Positions 1 to 7,366 of a stretch of 12,930 nucleotides of DNA are shown here, in pieces. Source of the DNA: an uncultured Anaerolineales bacterium. GTDB taxonomy: Bacteria; Chloroflexota; Anaerolineae; Anaerolineales; Villigracilaceae. The notes under the pieces are model-generated. The model made no database searches, was not told the DNA's origin, and worked only from the letters and a program-made list of their open reading frames with translations. How positions within the stretch are numbered: position 1 is the first letter of the stretch; every line of letters begins with the position of its first letter. Location of the stretch: positions 1 through 12,930 of the forward strand of contig CALFXA010000257.1 in NCBI GenBank assembly GCA_937928015.1. The letters are read 5' to 3'. The position numbers and the translations under genes are program-made.

Positions 1-712
<712 letters not shown>

Positions 713-748
713 GAATACCTGCCTTGCTTTTCGCGCACTAATCGAAAC

Positions 749-1825
749 TTATTTCCGCTTCTTGCCGTTGCGTTCCTCTTCTACACGGGCGAAGATCATG
801 CGGCCCGCGGCGGTCTGAAGGACCTTGGTGACCGAAACGTCCATGTACTCGCCGATGTATTCCTTGCCGTTCTCCACGACAACCATTGTGCCATCGTCCA
901 TGTAGCCGACGCCCTGCCCCATTTCCTTGCCTTCCTGGATGATATTGATGCGCAACAACTCACCCGGCAACACCACCGACTTGACCGCATTGGCCAGTTC
1001 GTTGATGTTGAGCACGGTCACACCCTGCAACTCAGCGATGCGATTAAGGTTGTAGTCATTGGTCAGCACGGGACTCTTGAGCTGCTTGCCGAGGACGATC
1101 AGTTTGTCGTCCACTTCGCGGACGCCCTCCACGTCGATGTCGCTGATACGGACGAGGATATTGGGCAGCTTTTGCAACTCGGCCAGCACTTCCATGCCGC
1201 GGCGTCCGCGCTGACGGCGCAGGCCATCGGGCGAGTCGGCGATGTATTGCAGTTCGTTCAAGACGAAACGCGGGATGAGCAGCGTACCGGGCAGGAAGCC
1301 GGTCTTGGCGATGTCGGACACGCGCCCGTCGATGATGACGCTGGTATCGAGCAGGATGTTACGGTTGAGGTTGGTCCACGAGGAGGACGAACCGCTTTCG
1401 TTGCGTCCACTCAGGGCGCTGAGCAGGCCCATGATGTCGCCCTGGCGCATGACGAACAACGAGACGCCCAGGTAGGCGAAGATCAACACCCCGATGAAGG
1501 GCAGGATGCTCCCAAACGGGCTGGGCAGCATGGAAAGCGGAAAAGCCAGCAGGGCGGCCGTCAGCAGGCCCATCACCAGCCCGGTCAGGCCGGCAAAAAG
1601 CGTCTCGGCGGCCAGCCGTCCCAGCAGGGACCGCAGGGCGCGCGCGGGACGCGTGGTCAGATAAGGGGCGAAAAGTAACCCGGTCAGGGCCCCCAGCATG
1701 GAAAATCCCAGAGTGTAGCCAGTAACATCGGCTGCGGTGGCGTTCGAAAAATTGTATCCCCAATAACCGGCTGCGCTGCCAAAAACAATCATGAAAACGA
1801 TGCGCAAAATGAATTCTACGCTCAT
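749..1825 (-). CDS. YacL-type membrane-anchored PIN-TRAM domain protein
   Basis: A 358-residue protein. The N-terminal third has four hydrophobic segments (about residues 4-24, 36-56, 76-100 and 106-126), so it is anchored in the membrane. Residues about 155-275 form a PIN (RNase-fold) domain with its acidic set visible: Asp160 and Asp166 in the LLDTSVIIDG motif, Glu191, Asp239/240 and Asp257 (LTNDYN). A TRAM domain follows at about 279-350, and the tail is Lys/Arg-rich. This is the architecture of Bacillus YacL. The family is presumed to bind or cut RNA, but the substrate is not established. The start has a good AAAGGAGT site 8 nt upstream, and a consensus promoter lies about 52 nt before it. 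It is cotranscribed with cysS. Confidence 0.93.
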   Translation of the reverse strand: MSVEFILRIVFMIVFGSAAGYWGYNFSNATAADVTGYTLGFSMLGALTGLLFAPYLTTRPARALRSLLGRLAAETLFAGLTGLVMGLLTAALLAFPLSMLPSPFGSILPFIGVLIFAYLGVSLFVMRQGDIMGLLSALSGRNESGSSSSWTNLNRNILLDTSVIIDGRVSDIAKTGFLPGTLLIPRFVLNELQYIADSPDGLRRQRGRRGMEVLAELQKLPNILVRISDIDVEGVREVDDKLIVLGKQLKSPVLTNDYNLNRIAELQGVTVLNINELANAVKSVVLPGELLRINIIQEGKEMGQGVGYMDDGTMVVVENGKEYIGEYMDVSVTKVLQTAAGRMIFARVEEERNGKKRK

Positions 1826-1883
1826 AAAAATACTCCTTTGGATTTAAAAGTGCGGAATAAGGACAAAATGAACAGGTTTCAGC

Positions 1884-1912
1884 ATGATAGCACGCATGAA
1901 AGATAACGTCAA
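1884..1912 (-). promoter_or_regulatory. Promoter for the yacL-cysS unit
   Basis: On the minus strand, TTGACG (1907-1912) is followed by a 17-nt spacer and TATCAT (1884-1889). An extended -10 TGC sits directly before the hexamer. Predicted transcription start is near 1877, giving a leader of about 52 nt before the ATG at 1825. Seen in sequence; activity is inferred. Confidence 0.7.
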
Positions 1913-1939
1913 TTACCAACGTCGAAGCTCTGATAATAT

Positions 1940-1948
1940 TGTTATAAT
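1940..1948 (+). promoter_or_regulatory. Extended -10 promoter of moaA
   Basis: TGT followed by a perfect TATAAT (1943-1948) forms an extended -10 element. No good -35 box lies 16-18 nt upstream. The predicted start near 1955 leaves only about 5 nt before the moaA ATG, and no Shine-Dalgarno sequence is visible. Confidence 0.65.
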
Positions 1949-1959
1949 CCATCGGTACC

Positions 1960-2940
1960 ATGGCCATCGACCGCTTCGGAAGAAAAATCACTTATTTGCG
2001 TATCAGCCTGACTGATCACTGCAATCTGCGCTGCGTGTACTGCATGCCCGAGGACATGACCTTCCGTCCGACCGCAGAGATGATGCAGGATGAAGAGGTA
2101 TTTACGCTCACCCGCCTGTTTGCCAGCCTCGGGTTCACGAAAGTGCGCCTGACGGGCGGCGAACCGACTGTACGCGCCCACATCGTGGACATCGTGCGGG
2201 GAATCGCTTCCACCGAGGGCATAAAATCCGTTTCCATGACGACCAACGGAGTCCTGCTCTCGAAACTGGCTCAGCCCCTGGCGGAGGCGGGACTCCAACG
2301 GGTCAATGTCTCGATTGACACCCTCAACCCCGAGAAATTCCACCGCCTCACCCGTTGGGGCAAATTGCAGGATGTTTGGGATGGCATCCTGGCCGCCGAG
2401 CGAGCTGGATTGGCGCCCATCAAGCTCAACGCAGTGGTGGTGCGCGGCTACAACGAGGATGACGTGGTCGATCTGGCCCGCCTGACCCTCGACCACCCCT
2501 GGCAGATACGCTTCATCGAGATGATGCCCTTTGCAGGAGCCACCGATCTGCAGACCAGCCAGGTTGTCACCATGGCCGAAATTCAGGAACGCATCGAAGA
2601 CTCGCTGGGCGACTTGCAAGTGGCCAATGACGGCAAACTGGACGGCGAGGCGCGTATCTTCCAACTACCGAAAGCTACAGGCAATGTGGGCTTCATCTCG
2701 TCGGTCACAGCGCCGTTCTGCGCTTCATGCAACCGCGCCCGCCTCACCTCAGACGGTCGCCTGCGCCTGTGCCTGCTGCGGGAAAAAGAGGTGGACCTGC
2801 TCACTCCACTGCGGGCGGGAGCCTCTCTCGAAGACCTGCGCCAGATCATCATCAGCGGCGTGTGGGACAAGCCCTGGGGCCACGGTCTGGCCGATGGCAT
2901 CATCCCCCTCAACCGCGTGATGAGCGAAATCGGCGGCTGA
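1960..2940 (+). CDS. moaA: GTP 3',8-cyclase MoaA (molybdenum cofactor biosynthesis)
   Basis: A radical-SAM enzyme that, with MoaC, turns GTP into cyclic pyranopterin monophosphate, the first step of molybdopterin synthesis. At 326 residues it has the usual family length. The N-terminal cluster motif CX3CX2C is present in DHCNLRCVYCMP, and the C-terminal [4Fe-4S] motif CX2CX13C is in the segment after TAPFCASC. The protein ends in the diagnostic Gly-Gly. RLTGGEP and SIDTL, typical of the SAM-binding barrel, are also present. The start at MAIDRFGRKITYLRIS matches the family N-terminus. There is no ribosome site and the -10 box is unusually close. No other molybdopterin gene is in the window. 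A HAD phosphatase follows after 27 nt, probably in the same transcript. Confidence 0.97.
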   Translation: MAIDRFGRKITYLRISLTDHCNLRCVYCMPEDMTFRPTAEMMQDEEVFTLTRLFASLGFTKVRLTGGEPTVRAHIVDIVRGIASTEGIKSVSMTTNGVLLSKLAQPLAEAGLQRVNVSIDTLNPEKFHRLTRWGKLQDVWDGILAAERAGLAPIKLNAVVVRGYNEDDVVDLARLTLDHPWQIRFIEMMPFAGATDLQTSQVVTMAEIQERIEDSLGDLQVANDGKLDGEARIFQLPKATGNVGFISSVTAPFCASCNRARLTSDGRLRLCLLREKEVDLLTPLRAGASLEDLRQIIISGVWDKPWGHGLADGIIPLNRVMSEIGG

Positions 2941-2967
2941 CGCCACATCCCAAACACAGGACGGACC

Positions 2968-3687
2968 ATGTTCTCACCCAATGGCACCCAGGCCATTCTT
3001 TTCGACCTTGACGGCACCCTACGCCACACCCAACCCAACGGCGGCGAGGTTTTCGTCGAACAGGCCCGCGCACTCGGTCTGCGCATCAGCGAAGAAGACC
3101 GCCTGCTTGGCATCCGCTGGGAGCATTACTACTGGGCCAATTCCATCGATCTGCGCAAGGACTTCGCCACCTATCCAGAATCCGAGCCAGGCTTCTGGGT
3201 AAATTACAGCCGTCGACAACTGGTGGCGCTCGGCGCTCATCCCACACATGCCGCCGAACTTGCGCCGGTCCTGTCGGCGCACATGGACAAGAACTTCAAA
3301 CCGCTGGGCGTGTTGGACGGCGATGCGTTCGAGGTGCTCACCCAACTCAAGGGAGCGGGATACAGGCTCGGGGTCGTATCGAACCGTGAGAAGCCCTTCC
3401 ACGGCGATCTCGAAAGCCTGGGCATTCAATCCTTCTTTGACCTGTCGCTGGCAGCCGGCGAGGTGAAATCCTACAAACCCGACCCGGGCATCTTCCAGAT
3501 TGCCCTCGGGCGGATGGGTATTCCCGCCGAAGCCGCCGTGTACGTGGGCGACAACTACTTTGCAGACGTGGTCGGGTCCCGCCGCGCCGGACTTCGGCCT
3601 GTGCTGTACGACCCGCGCGGAATCTTCCCCGATGCGGACTGCGAGGTGATCGAGTCCTTCGGAGAATTCCTGAACCTGTTGAAATGA
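2968..3687 (+). CDS. HAD-superfamily hydrolase (phosphatase type)
   Basis: A 239-residue HAD hydrolase with all four motifs. Motif I is FDLDGTL near the N-terminus, with the nucleophile and acid/base aspartates. Motif II is GVVSNRE, with the phosphate-binding Ser. Motif III is the Lys in KSYKPDPGIF, and motif IV is VYVGDNYFADV. An alpha-helical cap of roughly 80 residues lies between motifs I and II, as in the phosphoglycolate phosphatase-like subgroup. The substrate cannot be read from sequence. The gene follows moaA by 27 nt with only a weak AGGA-like site, so it is probably cotranscribed with it. A functional link to molybdopterin is possible but unsupported. A strong terminator begins at the base after its stop codon. 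Confidence 0.9.
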   Translation: MFSPNGTQAILFDLDGTLRHTQPNGGEVFVEQARALGLRISEEDRLLGIRWEHYYWANSIDLRKDFATYPESEPGFWVNYSRRQLVALGAHPTHAAELAPVLSAHMDKNFKPLGVLDGDAFEVLTQLKGAGYRLGVVSNREKPFHGDLESLGIQSFFDLSLAAGEVKSYKPDPGIFQIALGRMGIPAEAAVYVGDNYFADVVGSRRAGLRPVLYDPRGIFPDADCEVIESFGEFLNLLK

Positions 3688-3721
3688 CCTTGCGAAGGGC
3701 CGACCCTTCGCAAGGTTTTTT
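3688..3721 (+). terminator. Intrinsic terminator after the moaA-HAD unit
   Basis: Perfect 12-bp stem CCTTGCGAAGGG / CCCTTCGCAAGG with a CCGA loop, followed by TTTTTT (3716-3721). It begins immediately after the HAD stop codon and ends 16 nt before the malic enzyme ATG. Confidence 0.93.
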
Positions 3722-3737
3722 ACTCAAGGAGAGTATC

Positions 3738-5087
3738 ATGGCCTGGGAACGAAAGATCATGCGCACGGTACGCGTGCGTAACTCGCAAGCCAGCGGCGTG
3801 CTGGCGCGCCTGCTGACCGCTATCTCGGACGAGGGCGGCAGCATCGGCAGCATTGAGATGCTAACCGAGACCTCGAAACACGTGGTCCGCGACATTACCA
3901 TCTATGCCGAGGATCAGGCACACATGGATCGCATCCTCCAGGCAATCCAGGGCAACGAAGATTCACACGTCATCCAGGTGCGCGACGAGGTGCTGGAACT
4001 GCACGAGAAGGGCAAGATCGCCATCCGCTCGCGCTACCCCATCGACTCGATGACCACCCTGCGGCGCGTGTACACGCCGGGTGTGGCGGAGGTCTGCCGC
4101 AAGATCGCCGCGGACCCGTCGCTGGCCTGGGCCTACACGAGCATCAGCCACATGGTGGCCATCGTCACCGACGGGACGGCCGTGCTCGGCCTGGGTGACA
4201 TCGGTCCACTGGCGGGCATGCCCGTCATGGAAGGCAAGGCCATGCTGATGGAAACGCTGGTGGGGCTTTCCGGCGTGCCGATCCTGCTCGACACCAAGGA
4301 CACCGATGAAATCATCGCTGCGGTCAAGGCCATCGCACCGACCTTTGCTGCCATCCAATTGGAGGACATCTCGGCCCCGCGCTGCTTCGAGATCGAGAAA
4401 CGGCTGCAGGAGGCGCTCGACATCCCCGTGATGCACGACGACCAGCACGGCACAGCCGTGGTTAGCACCGCCGCGCTGATGGTGGCCGCGCGCGAGACCG
4501 GCCGCGAATTGAGGAAGTCGGTCATCGGGCAGATCGGCCTGGGGGCGGCGGGCAATGCCATCGGTCAGATGTTGATGCGGCTGACGGGGAATCCCGTGTA
4601 CGGGACCGACCTGAACGTCGAGGCGGTGAAACGCTTCGAGCGCCAGGGCGGACGCGGGTCCACTCTGCAGGAGATCATGGCCGAGTGCGACATCGTCATC
4701 GCCACCACGGGCGCGCCCGGGCTAATCAAGCCCGAGATGGTCCGCCCGGGGCAGATCATCCTGGCGCTCTCCAACCCCAACGCGGAGATCGATCCCGACC
4801 TGGCGCTGGAACGCGGCGCGGCCTTCGCCGCCGACGGGAAGTCCGTCAACAATGTACTGGGGTTCCCGGGCATCTTCCGCGGTGCCGTGGACGCTCATGC
4901 CCCGCGCATCACACACGAGATGTTGGTGGCCGCCGCCGAGACCATCGCCTCGATGACCCCGCCCGGCGAGCTGGTACCGAATCCGCTGGATAAGAAGGTC
5001 CATCATGCGGTGGCGCGCGCCGTGGCTGAGATGGCCTTCAAACAGGGCCTCGCCCGCGCGGATTATGTCCCCTACGTGGAAGAATAG
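3738..5087 (+). CDS. Malic enzyme, NAD(P)-dependent, with N-terminal ACT domain
   Basis: Oxidative decarboxylation of malate to pyruvate with reduction of NAD(P)+. The 449-residue protein opens with an ACT-like regulatory domain (about residues 8-85: TVRVRNSQASGVLARLLTAI and on). The bacterial-type malic enzyme catalytic region follows, with Tyr112 in VYTPGVAEVC and Lys167 in MEGKAML. Metal-binding acids lie in QLEDISAPRCFEIE (Glu209/Asp210) and HDDQHGTA (Asp234/235). The dinucleotide fold has GLGAAG (267-272). An ACT domain suggests allosteric control by a small ligand such as an amino acid; the ligand is unknown. The start is chosen at 3738 because AAGGAG lies 6 nt upstream. An in-frame ATG at 3684 overlaps the HAD stop and would place the terminator inside the coding region. 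Coenzyme preference is not predicted. Confidence 0.93.
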   Translation: MAWERKIMRTVRVRNSQASGVLARLLTAISDEGGSIGSIEMLTETSKHVVRDITIYAEDQAHMDRILQAIQGNEDSHVIQVRDEVLELHEKGKIAIRSRYPIDSMTTLRRVYTPGVAEVCRKIAADPSLAWAYTSISHMVAIVTDGTAVLGLGDIGPLAGMPVMEGKAMLMETLVGLSGVPILLDTKDTDEIIAAVKAIAPTFAAIQLEDISAPRCFEIEKRLQEALDIPVMHDDQHGTAVVSTAALMVAARETGRELRKSVIGQIGLGAAGNAIGQMLMRLTGNPVYGTDLNVEAVKRFERQGGRGSTLQEIMAECDIVIATTGAPGLIKPEMVRPGQIILALSNPNAEIDPDLALERGAAFAADGKSVNNVLGFPGIFRGAVDAHAPRITHEMLVAAAETIASMTPPGELVPNPLDKKVHHAVARAVAEMAFKQGLARADYVPYVEE

Positions 5088-5111
5088 ACAGTTAACCGTA
5101 AACGACAAAGA

Positions 5112-5139
5112 AACGGCCTCTTCGCTTGAAGAGGCCGTT
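5112..5139. terminator. Bidirectional terminator between malic enzyme and aminotransferase
   Basis: Perfect 12-bp stem AACGGCCTCTTC / GAAGAGGCCGTT with a 4-nt loop (GCTT), between convergent genes. On the minus strand it is followed by a T-rich tail (TCTTTGTCGTT). On the plus strand the tail is weaker (ATGATTCTTA). It most likely serves both genes. Confidence 0.85.
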
Positions 5140-5146
5140 ATGATTC

Positions 5147-6403
5147 TTATCGGTCGTAGGACCAGGTGGGTCGATGTCCGTTCTTGTGTAACACTTCCTT
5201 CAGCGTGGCACCGAGGCGGGTGATGCCCTCGCGGATGGTCTCCGGCGAGGAATACGAGAAGTTGAGGCGCATGGTGTTTTTCCCGCCGCCGTTGGGGTGG
5301 AAGGCTGCCCCGGGGACAAAAGCTACCTTACGGTCGATGGCAATCTTCAGTACCTCGGCTGCATCGATTTCCTCGGGCATGATACCCCACAGGAACATGC
5401 CGCCCTGCGGATGCGTCCAGCGCATTTCAGATGGGAACATCTCGTCCATCATCTCAAGCATCACGTCGCGGCGTTCCTTGTACGTGGCACGGATGGTCTT
5501 GACATGCTCGTCGAGGAATCCGCCCTTGGCGACCTCATAGGCCACAAATTGATTGAACGACGAAGTGTGCAGGTCGGCAGCCTGTTTGGTCATGACCAAC
5601 TTCTTGATGACCTCCGGCGGGGCGATGACCCAGGCCAGGCGCAGGCCAGGCGCAAGCAACTTCGAGAAGGTGCTGAGATAAATCACATTGCCAGTGTATT
5701 CGCCATCGTGCTCGTCGCGGAACTGGCTGTCGAGCATCATCACCGAGGGGATGTGCTCGCCCTCGTAGCGTAACTGACCGTAGGGATCGTCCTCCACAAT
5801 CGGGACCCCGTACTTGTCGGCCAGCTCGACCAGTTTCTTGCGGCGATCCAGGCTGAGGGTCGAACCAGACGGGTTCTGGAAGTTTGGCAGGACGTAGATG
5901 AACTTGGGCCCCACGCGCAAGGCAGCTTCCAATTCATCCACGATCATGCCGTTCTCGTCCGCACGGACCGAGATGTACTGTGCGCCGTAGGCGTTCCAGG
6001 CCTGGAGCGCGCCCAGATAGGTGGGCGACTCGACCACGATGTAATCCCCGCGATTAATGAACAACCGCCCGATGAAATCCAAGGCCTGCTGGGACCCCGA
6101 GGTGATGAGGATATTATCGGCGGAAACCTGCACGCTGTAGCGCGCGGTGTGGCGGGCAATCATCTCGCGCAGGGGACGATGGCCCTCGGTAGTGCTGTAT
6201 TGCAAAGCCTGCGCTCCGTCCTTTTGCAGGACCGTGTTACAGGCCTCCTGAAATTCCTTGAGCGGGAACACTTCGGGGGCGGGCAGGCCGCCGGCGAAGG
6301 AGATGATGTCGGGCTGTTCGGTGAACTTCAGCAGTTCACGGATGACCGAGCTTCCCATTTTCTGCGTGCGGTGGGCGTAACGATACTCCCAGGGTGTTTG
6401 CAT
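5147..6403 (-). CDS. PLP-dependent class I/II aminotransferase (LysN/MocR-like subgroup), putatively acting on leucine-type substrates
   Basis: A 418-residue fold-type I aminotransferase. The PLP features are clear: TSGSQQALDF (about 101-110) for phosphate binding, ESPTYLGAL, PNFQNPSG with Asn177, VEDDPYGQLRY with Asp205/Tyr208, and the Schiff-base Lys248 in STFSKLLAPGLRL. An Arg in TMRLNFSY near the C-terminus is expected to hold the substrate carboxylate. It resembles the 2-aminoadipate/aromatic aminotransferases (Thermus LysN group), which often also use leucine. Exact specificity cannot be read from sequence. Its mRNA leader encodes a Leu-rich peptide and a terminator, so leucine or branched-chain metabolism is the best guess. 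The start has AAGGAG 7 nt upstream. The gene converges on the malic enzyme. Confidence 0.92.
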   Translation of the reverse strand: MQTPWEYRYAHRTQKMGSSVIRELLKFTEQPDIISFAGGLPAPEVFPLKEFQEACNTVLQKDGAQALQYSTTEGHRPLREMIARHTARYSVQVSADNILITSGSQQALDFIGRLFINRGDYIVVESPTYLGALQAWNAYGAQYISVRADENGMIVDELEAALRVGPKFIYVLPNFQNPSGSTLSLDRRKKLVELADKYGVPIVEDDPYGQLRYEGEHIPSVMMLDSQFRDEHDGEYTGNVIYLSTFSKLLAPGLRLAWVIAPPEVIKKLVMTKQAADLHTSSFNQFVAYEVAKGGFLDEHVKTIRATYKERRDVMLEMMDEMFPSEMRWTHPQGGMFLWGIMPEEIDAAEVLKIAIDRKVAFVPGAAFHPNGGGKNTMRLNFSYSSPETIREGITRLGATLKEVLHKNGHRPTWSYDR

Positions 6404-6426
6404 TCAATCTCCTTGGTATAAGAATG

Positions 6427-6464
6427 AAAAAAGCCTGACAGGTACGAAGTGACCCGTCAGGCTT
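6427..6464 (-). terminator. Attenuator terminator in the aminotransferase leader
   Basis: On the minus strand, arms AAGCCTGACGGGT (6452-6464) and ACCTGTCAGGCTT (6431-6443) pair over 13 positions, one of them a G-U in RNA. The loop has 8 nt. A run of six T (6427-6432) begins with the last two bases of the second arm. The hairpin lies 24 nt upstream of the aminotransferase ATG, so termination here would switch the gene off. Confidence 0.85.
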
Positions 6465-6474
6465 GCTGACTCAC
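6449..6474 (-). promoter_or_regulatory. Predicted antiterminator hairpin
   Basis: On the minus-strand RNA, GUGAGUCAG (6466-6474) can pair with CUGAC (6456-6460) and UCAC (6449-6452): nine pairs with a GGG bulge and a 5-nt loop. It uses the 5' arm of the terminator, so the two structures exclude each other. It also contains the UGA stop of the leader peptide, so a ribosome that finishes the peptide would disrupt it. Pairing is visible in the sequence; the role is inferred. Confidence 0.6.
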
Positions 6475-6524
6475 GGCATCGAAATGCCTAAAAGGAGGAA
6501 ACCAGGAACCAGAACGATCTCCAT
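6471..6524 (-). CDS. Leader peptide of the aminotransferase attenuator (17 residues, Leu-rich)
   Basis: ATG at 6524 opens a short frame, MEIVLVPGFLLLGISMP, ending in TGA. Eight of its 17 residues are Leu, Ile or Val, including three consecutive Leu codons of three kinds (CTC, CTT, TTA). CTT and TTA look uncommon in the neighbouring GC-rich genes. The stop codon abuts a sequence able to form an antiterminator, and a terminator with a U-run follows. This is the arrangement of the leu/ilv attenuators known from enterobacteria and actinobacteria. A TATAAA box ends 6 nt before the ATG, so the peptide would be translated from a leaderless RNA, consistent with its lack of a clear ribosome site. A hairpin GGCAT-TTCG-ATGCC (6475-6488) within the frame could act as a pause signal. 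It is too short for routine gene callers. Confidence 0.75.
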   Translation of the reverse strand: MEIVLVPGFLLLGISMP

Positions 6525-6530
6525 GGCTTC

Positions 6531-6562
6531 TTTATATTACCAAATTTTGAATTTTATGCAAA
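6531..6562 (-). promoter_or_regulatory. Probable promoter of the aminotransferase leader
   Basis: Minus strand: TATAAA (6531-6536), or the overlapping TAATAT (6534-6539). The upstream -35 candidate is TTTGCA (6557-6562), exactly 17 nt from TAATAT. The predicted start is 6524-6527, at or within 3 nt of the leader-peptide ATG. Confidence 0.5.
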
Positions 6563-6577
6563 CGACAAATGACCTAT

Positions 6578-6593
6578 AAAAGCCATGCGGCTT
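6578..6593 (-). terminator. Weak terminator of the tetR-type gene
   Basis: Minus strand: AAGCC-GCAT-GGCTT (6580-6593) followed by TTATAGG, just beyond the regulator's stop codon. The 5-bp stem is short, so readthrough into the aminotransferase leader is possible. Confidence 0.4.
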
Positions 6594-6606
6594 GTCAGTT
6601 TTTACT

Positions 6607-7188
6607 TCAAACGGCCTCAGTCGCGAACTGGTTCAAGTTGACGGCCACCAGCGGCAGGGCCTCATCCACGTAGGTTTCCAGGGCGGGACGATTCTTGCTC
6701 GCGCTCCAGTAGGAGGCCAGCCCATAGATGGCCCAGGTGGCGGCTGTGGCGGGCATCTCCGCCGAAACGGGGATATTCATCTTGCGCAGCCAGACCAGCA
6801 GCAATTCGTAGACCTGTTCCTTGATCTGCTTTTCAACCAGCGGGGAGAACTGTTTTTGTGATTGCGCGCAACTGGTGTTGAGCTTTACCTGAAATTCACA
6901 CACGGTCAGGATCAGCATGCGCAAATTCTCGGGCGTGTAATGACAGGCGTTCAGCACACGGCTCTCGATTTCCTGACGGAACTTTTGGCGGATGCTGTGG
7001 TCGAGCAGGGCATACTTGTCCTCGAAATGCGCGTAGAACGTGGCGCGGTTGATCTGAGCCTTCTCGGTCACATCCTGCACGGTGATGGTGTCGAAGTTTT
7101 TTTCGGCCAGCAGTTCATCAAAGGATCGTTCGATCAATTGTCGGGTACGACGCACGCGCGGATCCTGATCATTTAGTTTGGACAACAT
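6607..7188 (-). CDS. TetR/AcrR-family transcriptional regulator
   Basis: A 193-residue protein with the TetR-type N-terminal DNA-binding domain. TRQLIERSFDELLAEKNFDTITVQDVTEKAQINRATFYAHF is spread over roughly residues 15-55, with the helix-turn-helix at ITVQDVTEKAQINRATFYAHFEDK. The C-terminal ligand and dimerisation domain (about 70-193) is all-alpha and of no recognisable ligand class. It contains a Trp-rich AATWAIYGLASYWSAS helix. The start has AGGAGAAG just upstream. It is transcribed away from the LUD and F420-reductase-like genes. Two copies of a 14-bp palindrome lie between them, one 12 nt before its own ATG. It probably represses both directions and releases on binding an unknown small molecule. 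Confidence 0.93.
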   Translation of the reverse strand: MLSKLNDQDPRVRRTRQLIERSFDELLAEKNFDTITVQDVTEKAQINRATFYAHFEDKYALLDHSIRQKFRQEIESRVLNACHYTPENLRMLILTVCEFQVKLNTSCAQSQKQFSPLVEKQIKEQVYELLLVWLRKMNIPVSAEMPATAATWAIYGLASYWSASKNRPALETYVDEALPLVAVNLNQFATEAV

Positions 7189-7200
7189 TTCTTCTCCTAT

Positions 7201-7214
7201 GTTGCTTAGTCAAC
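7201..7214. promoter_or_regulatory. Putative TetR operator 1
   Basis: GTTGCTTAGTCAAC, a GTTG-N6-CAAC palindrome inside the 5' leader of the regulator gene, next to its ribosome site. It matches operator 2 (7275-7288) at 11 of 14 positions. Assignment to the adjacent TetR protein is inferred from position and similarity. Confidence 0.65.
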
Positions 7215-7233
7215 AAAAGTTTCGTTTTGGTGG

Positions 7234-7262
7234 TTGACCTGAGCTAACGGGTGCGGTCTAAT
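7234..7262 (+). promoter_or_regulatory. Promoter for the LUD / F420-reductase-like operon
   Basis: TTGACC (7234-7239), a 17-nt spacer and TCTAAT (7257-7262), matching consensus at five of six positions in each box. The predicted start is near 7269, so operator 2 lies just downstream at about +7 to +20. A second possible -10, TATAAA at 7294-7299, is less well supported. On the minus strand TATATT (7260-7265) overlaps this box and may be the regulator's -10. Confidence 0.65.
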
Positions 7263-7274
7263 ATAGCAACATTT

Positions 7275-7288
7275 GTTGTTTATGCAAC
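7275..7288. promoter_or_regulatory. Putative TetR operator 2
   Basis: GTTGTTTATGCAAC, the second GTTG-N6-CAAC palindrome, placed just after the predicted start of the LUD operon. Its centre is 74 bp from that of operator 1, close to seven helical turns. A further CAAC half-site (7267-7270) adjoins it. Confidence 0.65.
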
Positions 7289-7366
7289 GAATGTATAAAA
7301 TATATCACACGAAGGGTAGCAAGTCAAGGAGCCTCTCCAAAACCACCGCCCTTCAAGGAGATTTAC

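Noticed and set aside
3684..3737. 18-residue longer malic enzyme N-terminus starting at 3684
   Set aside because: It would translate through the terminator hairpin, has no ribosome site, and the ATG at 3738 has AAGGAG at good spacing.
6404..6606. T-box or other riboswitch in the aminotransferase leader
   Set aside because: No T-box consensus (AGGGUGGNACCGCG) and the leader is too short. The short Leu-rich frame with paired alternative hairpins explains it better.
7233..7248. GTTGACCTGAGCTAAC as a third operator
   Set aside because: Its spacing and half-sites differ from the two matching palindromes, and it is more simply explained by the -35 box TTGACC.
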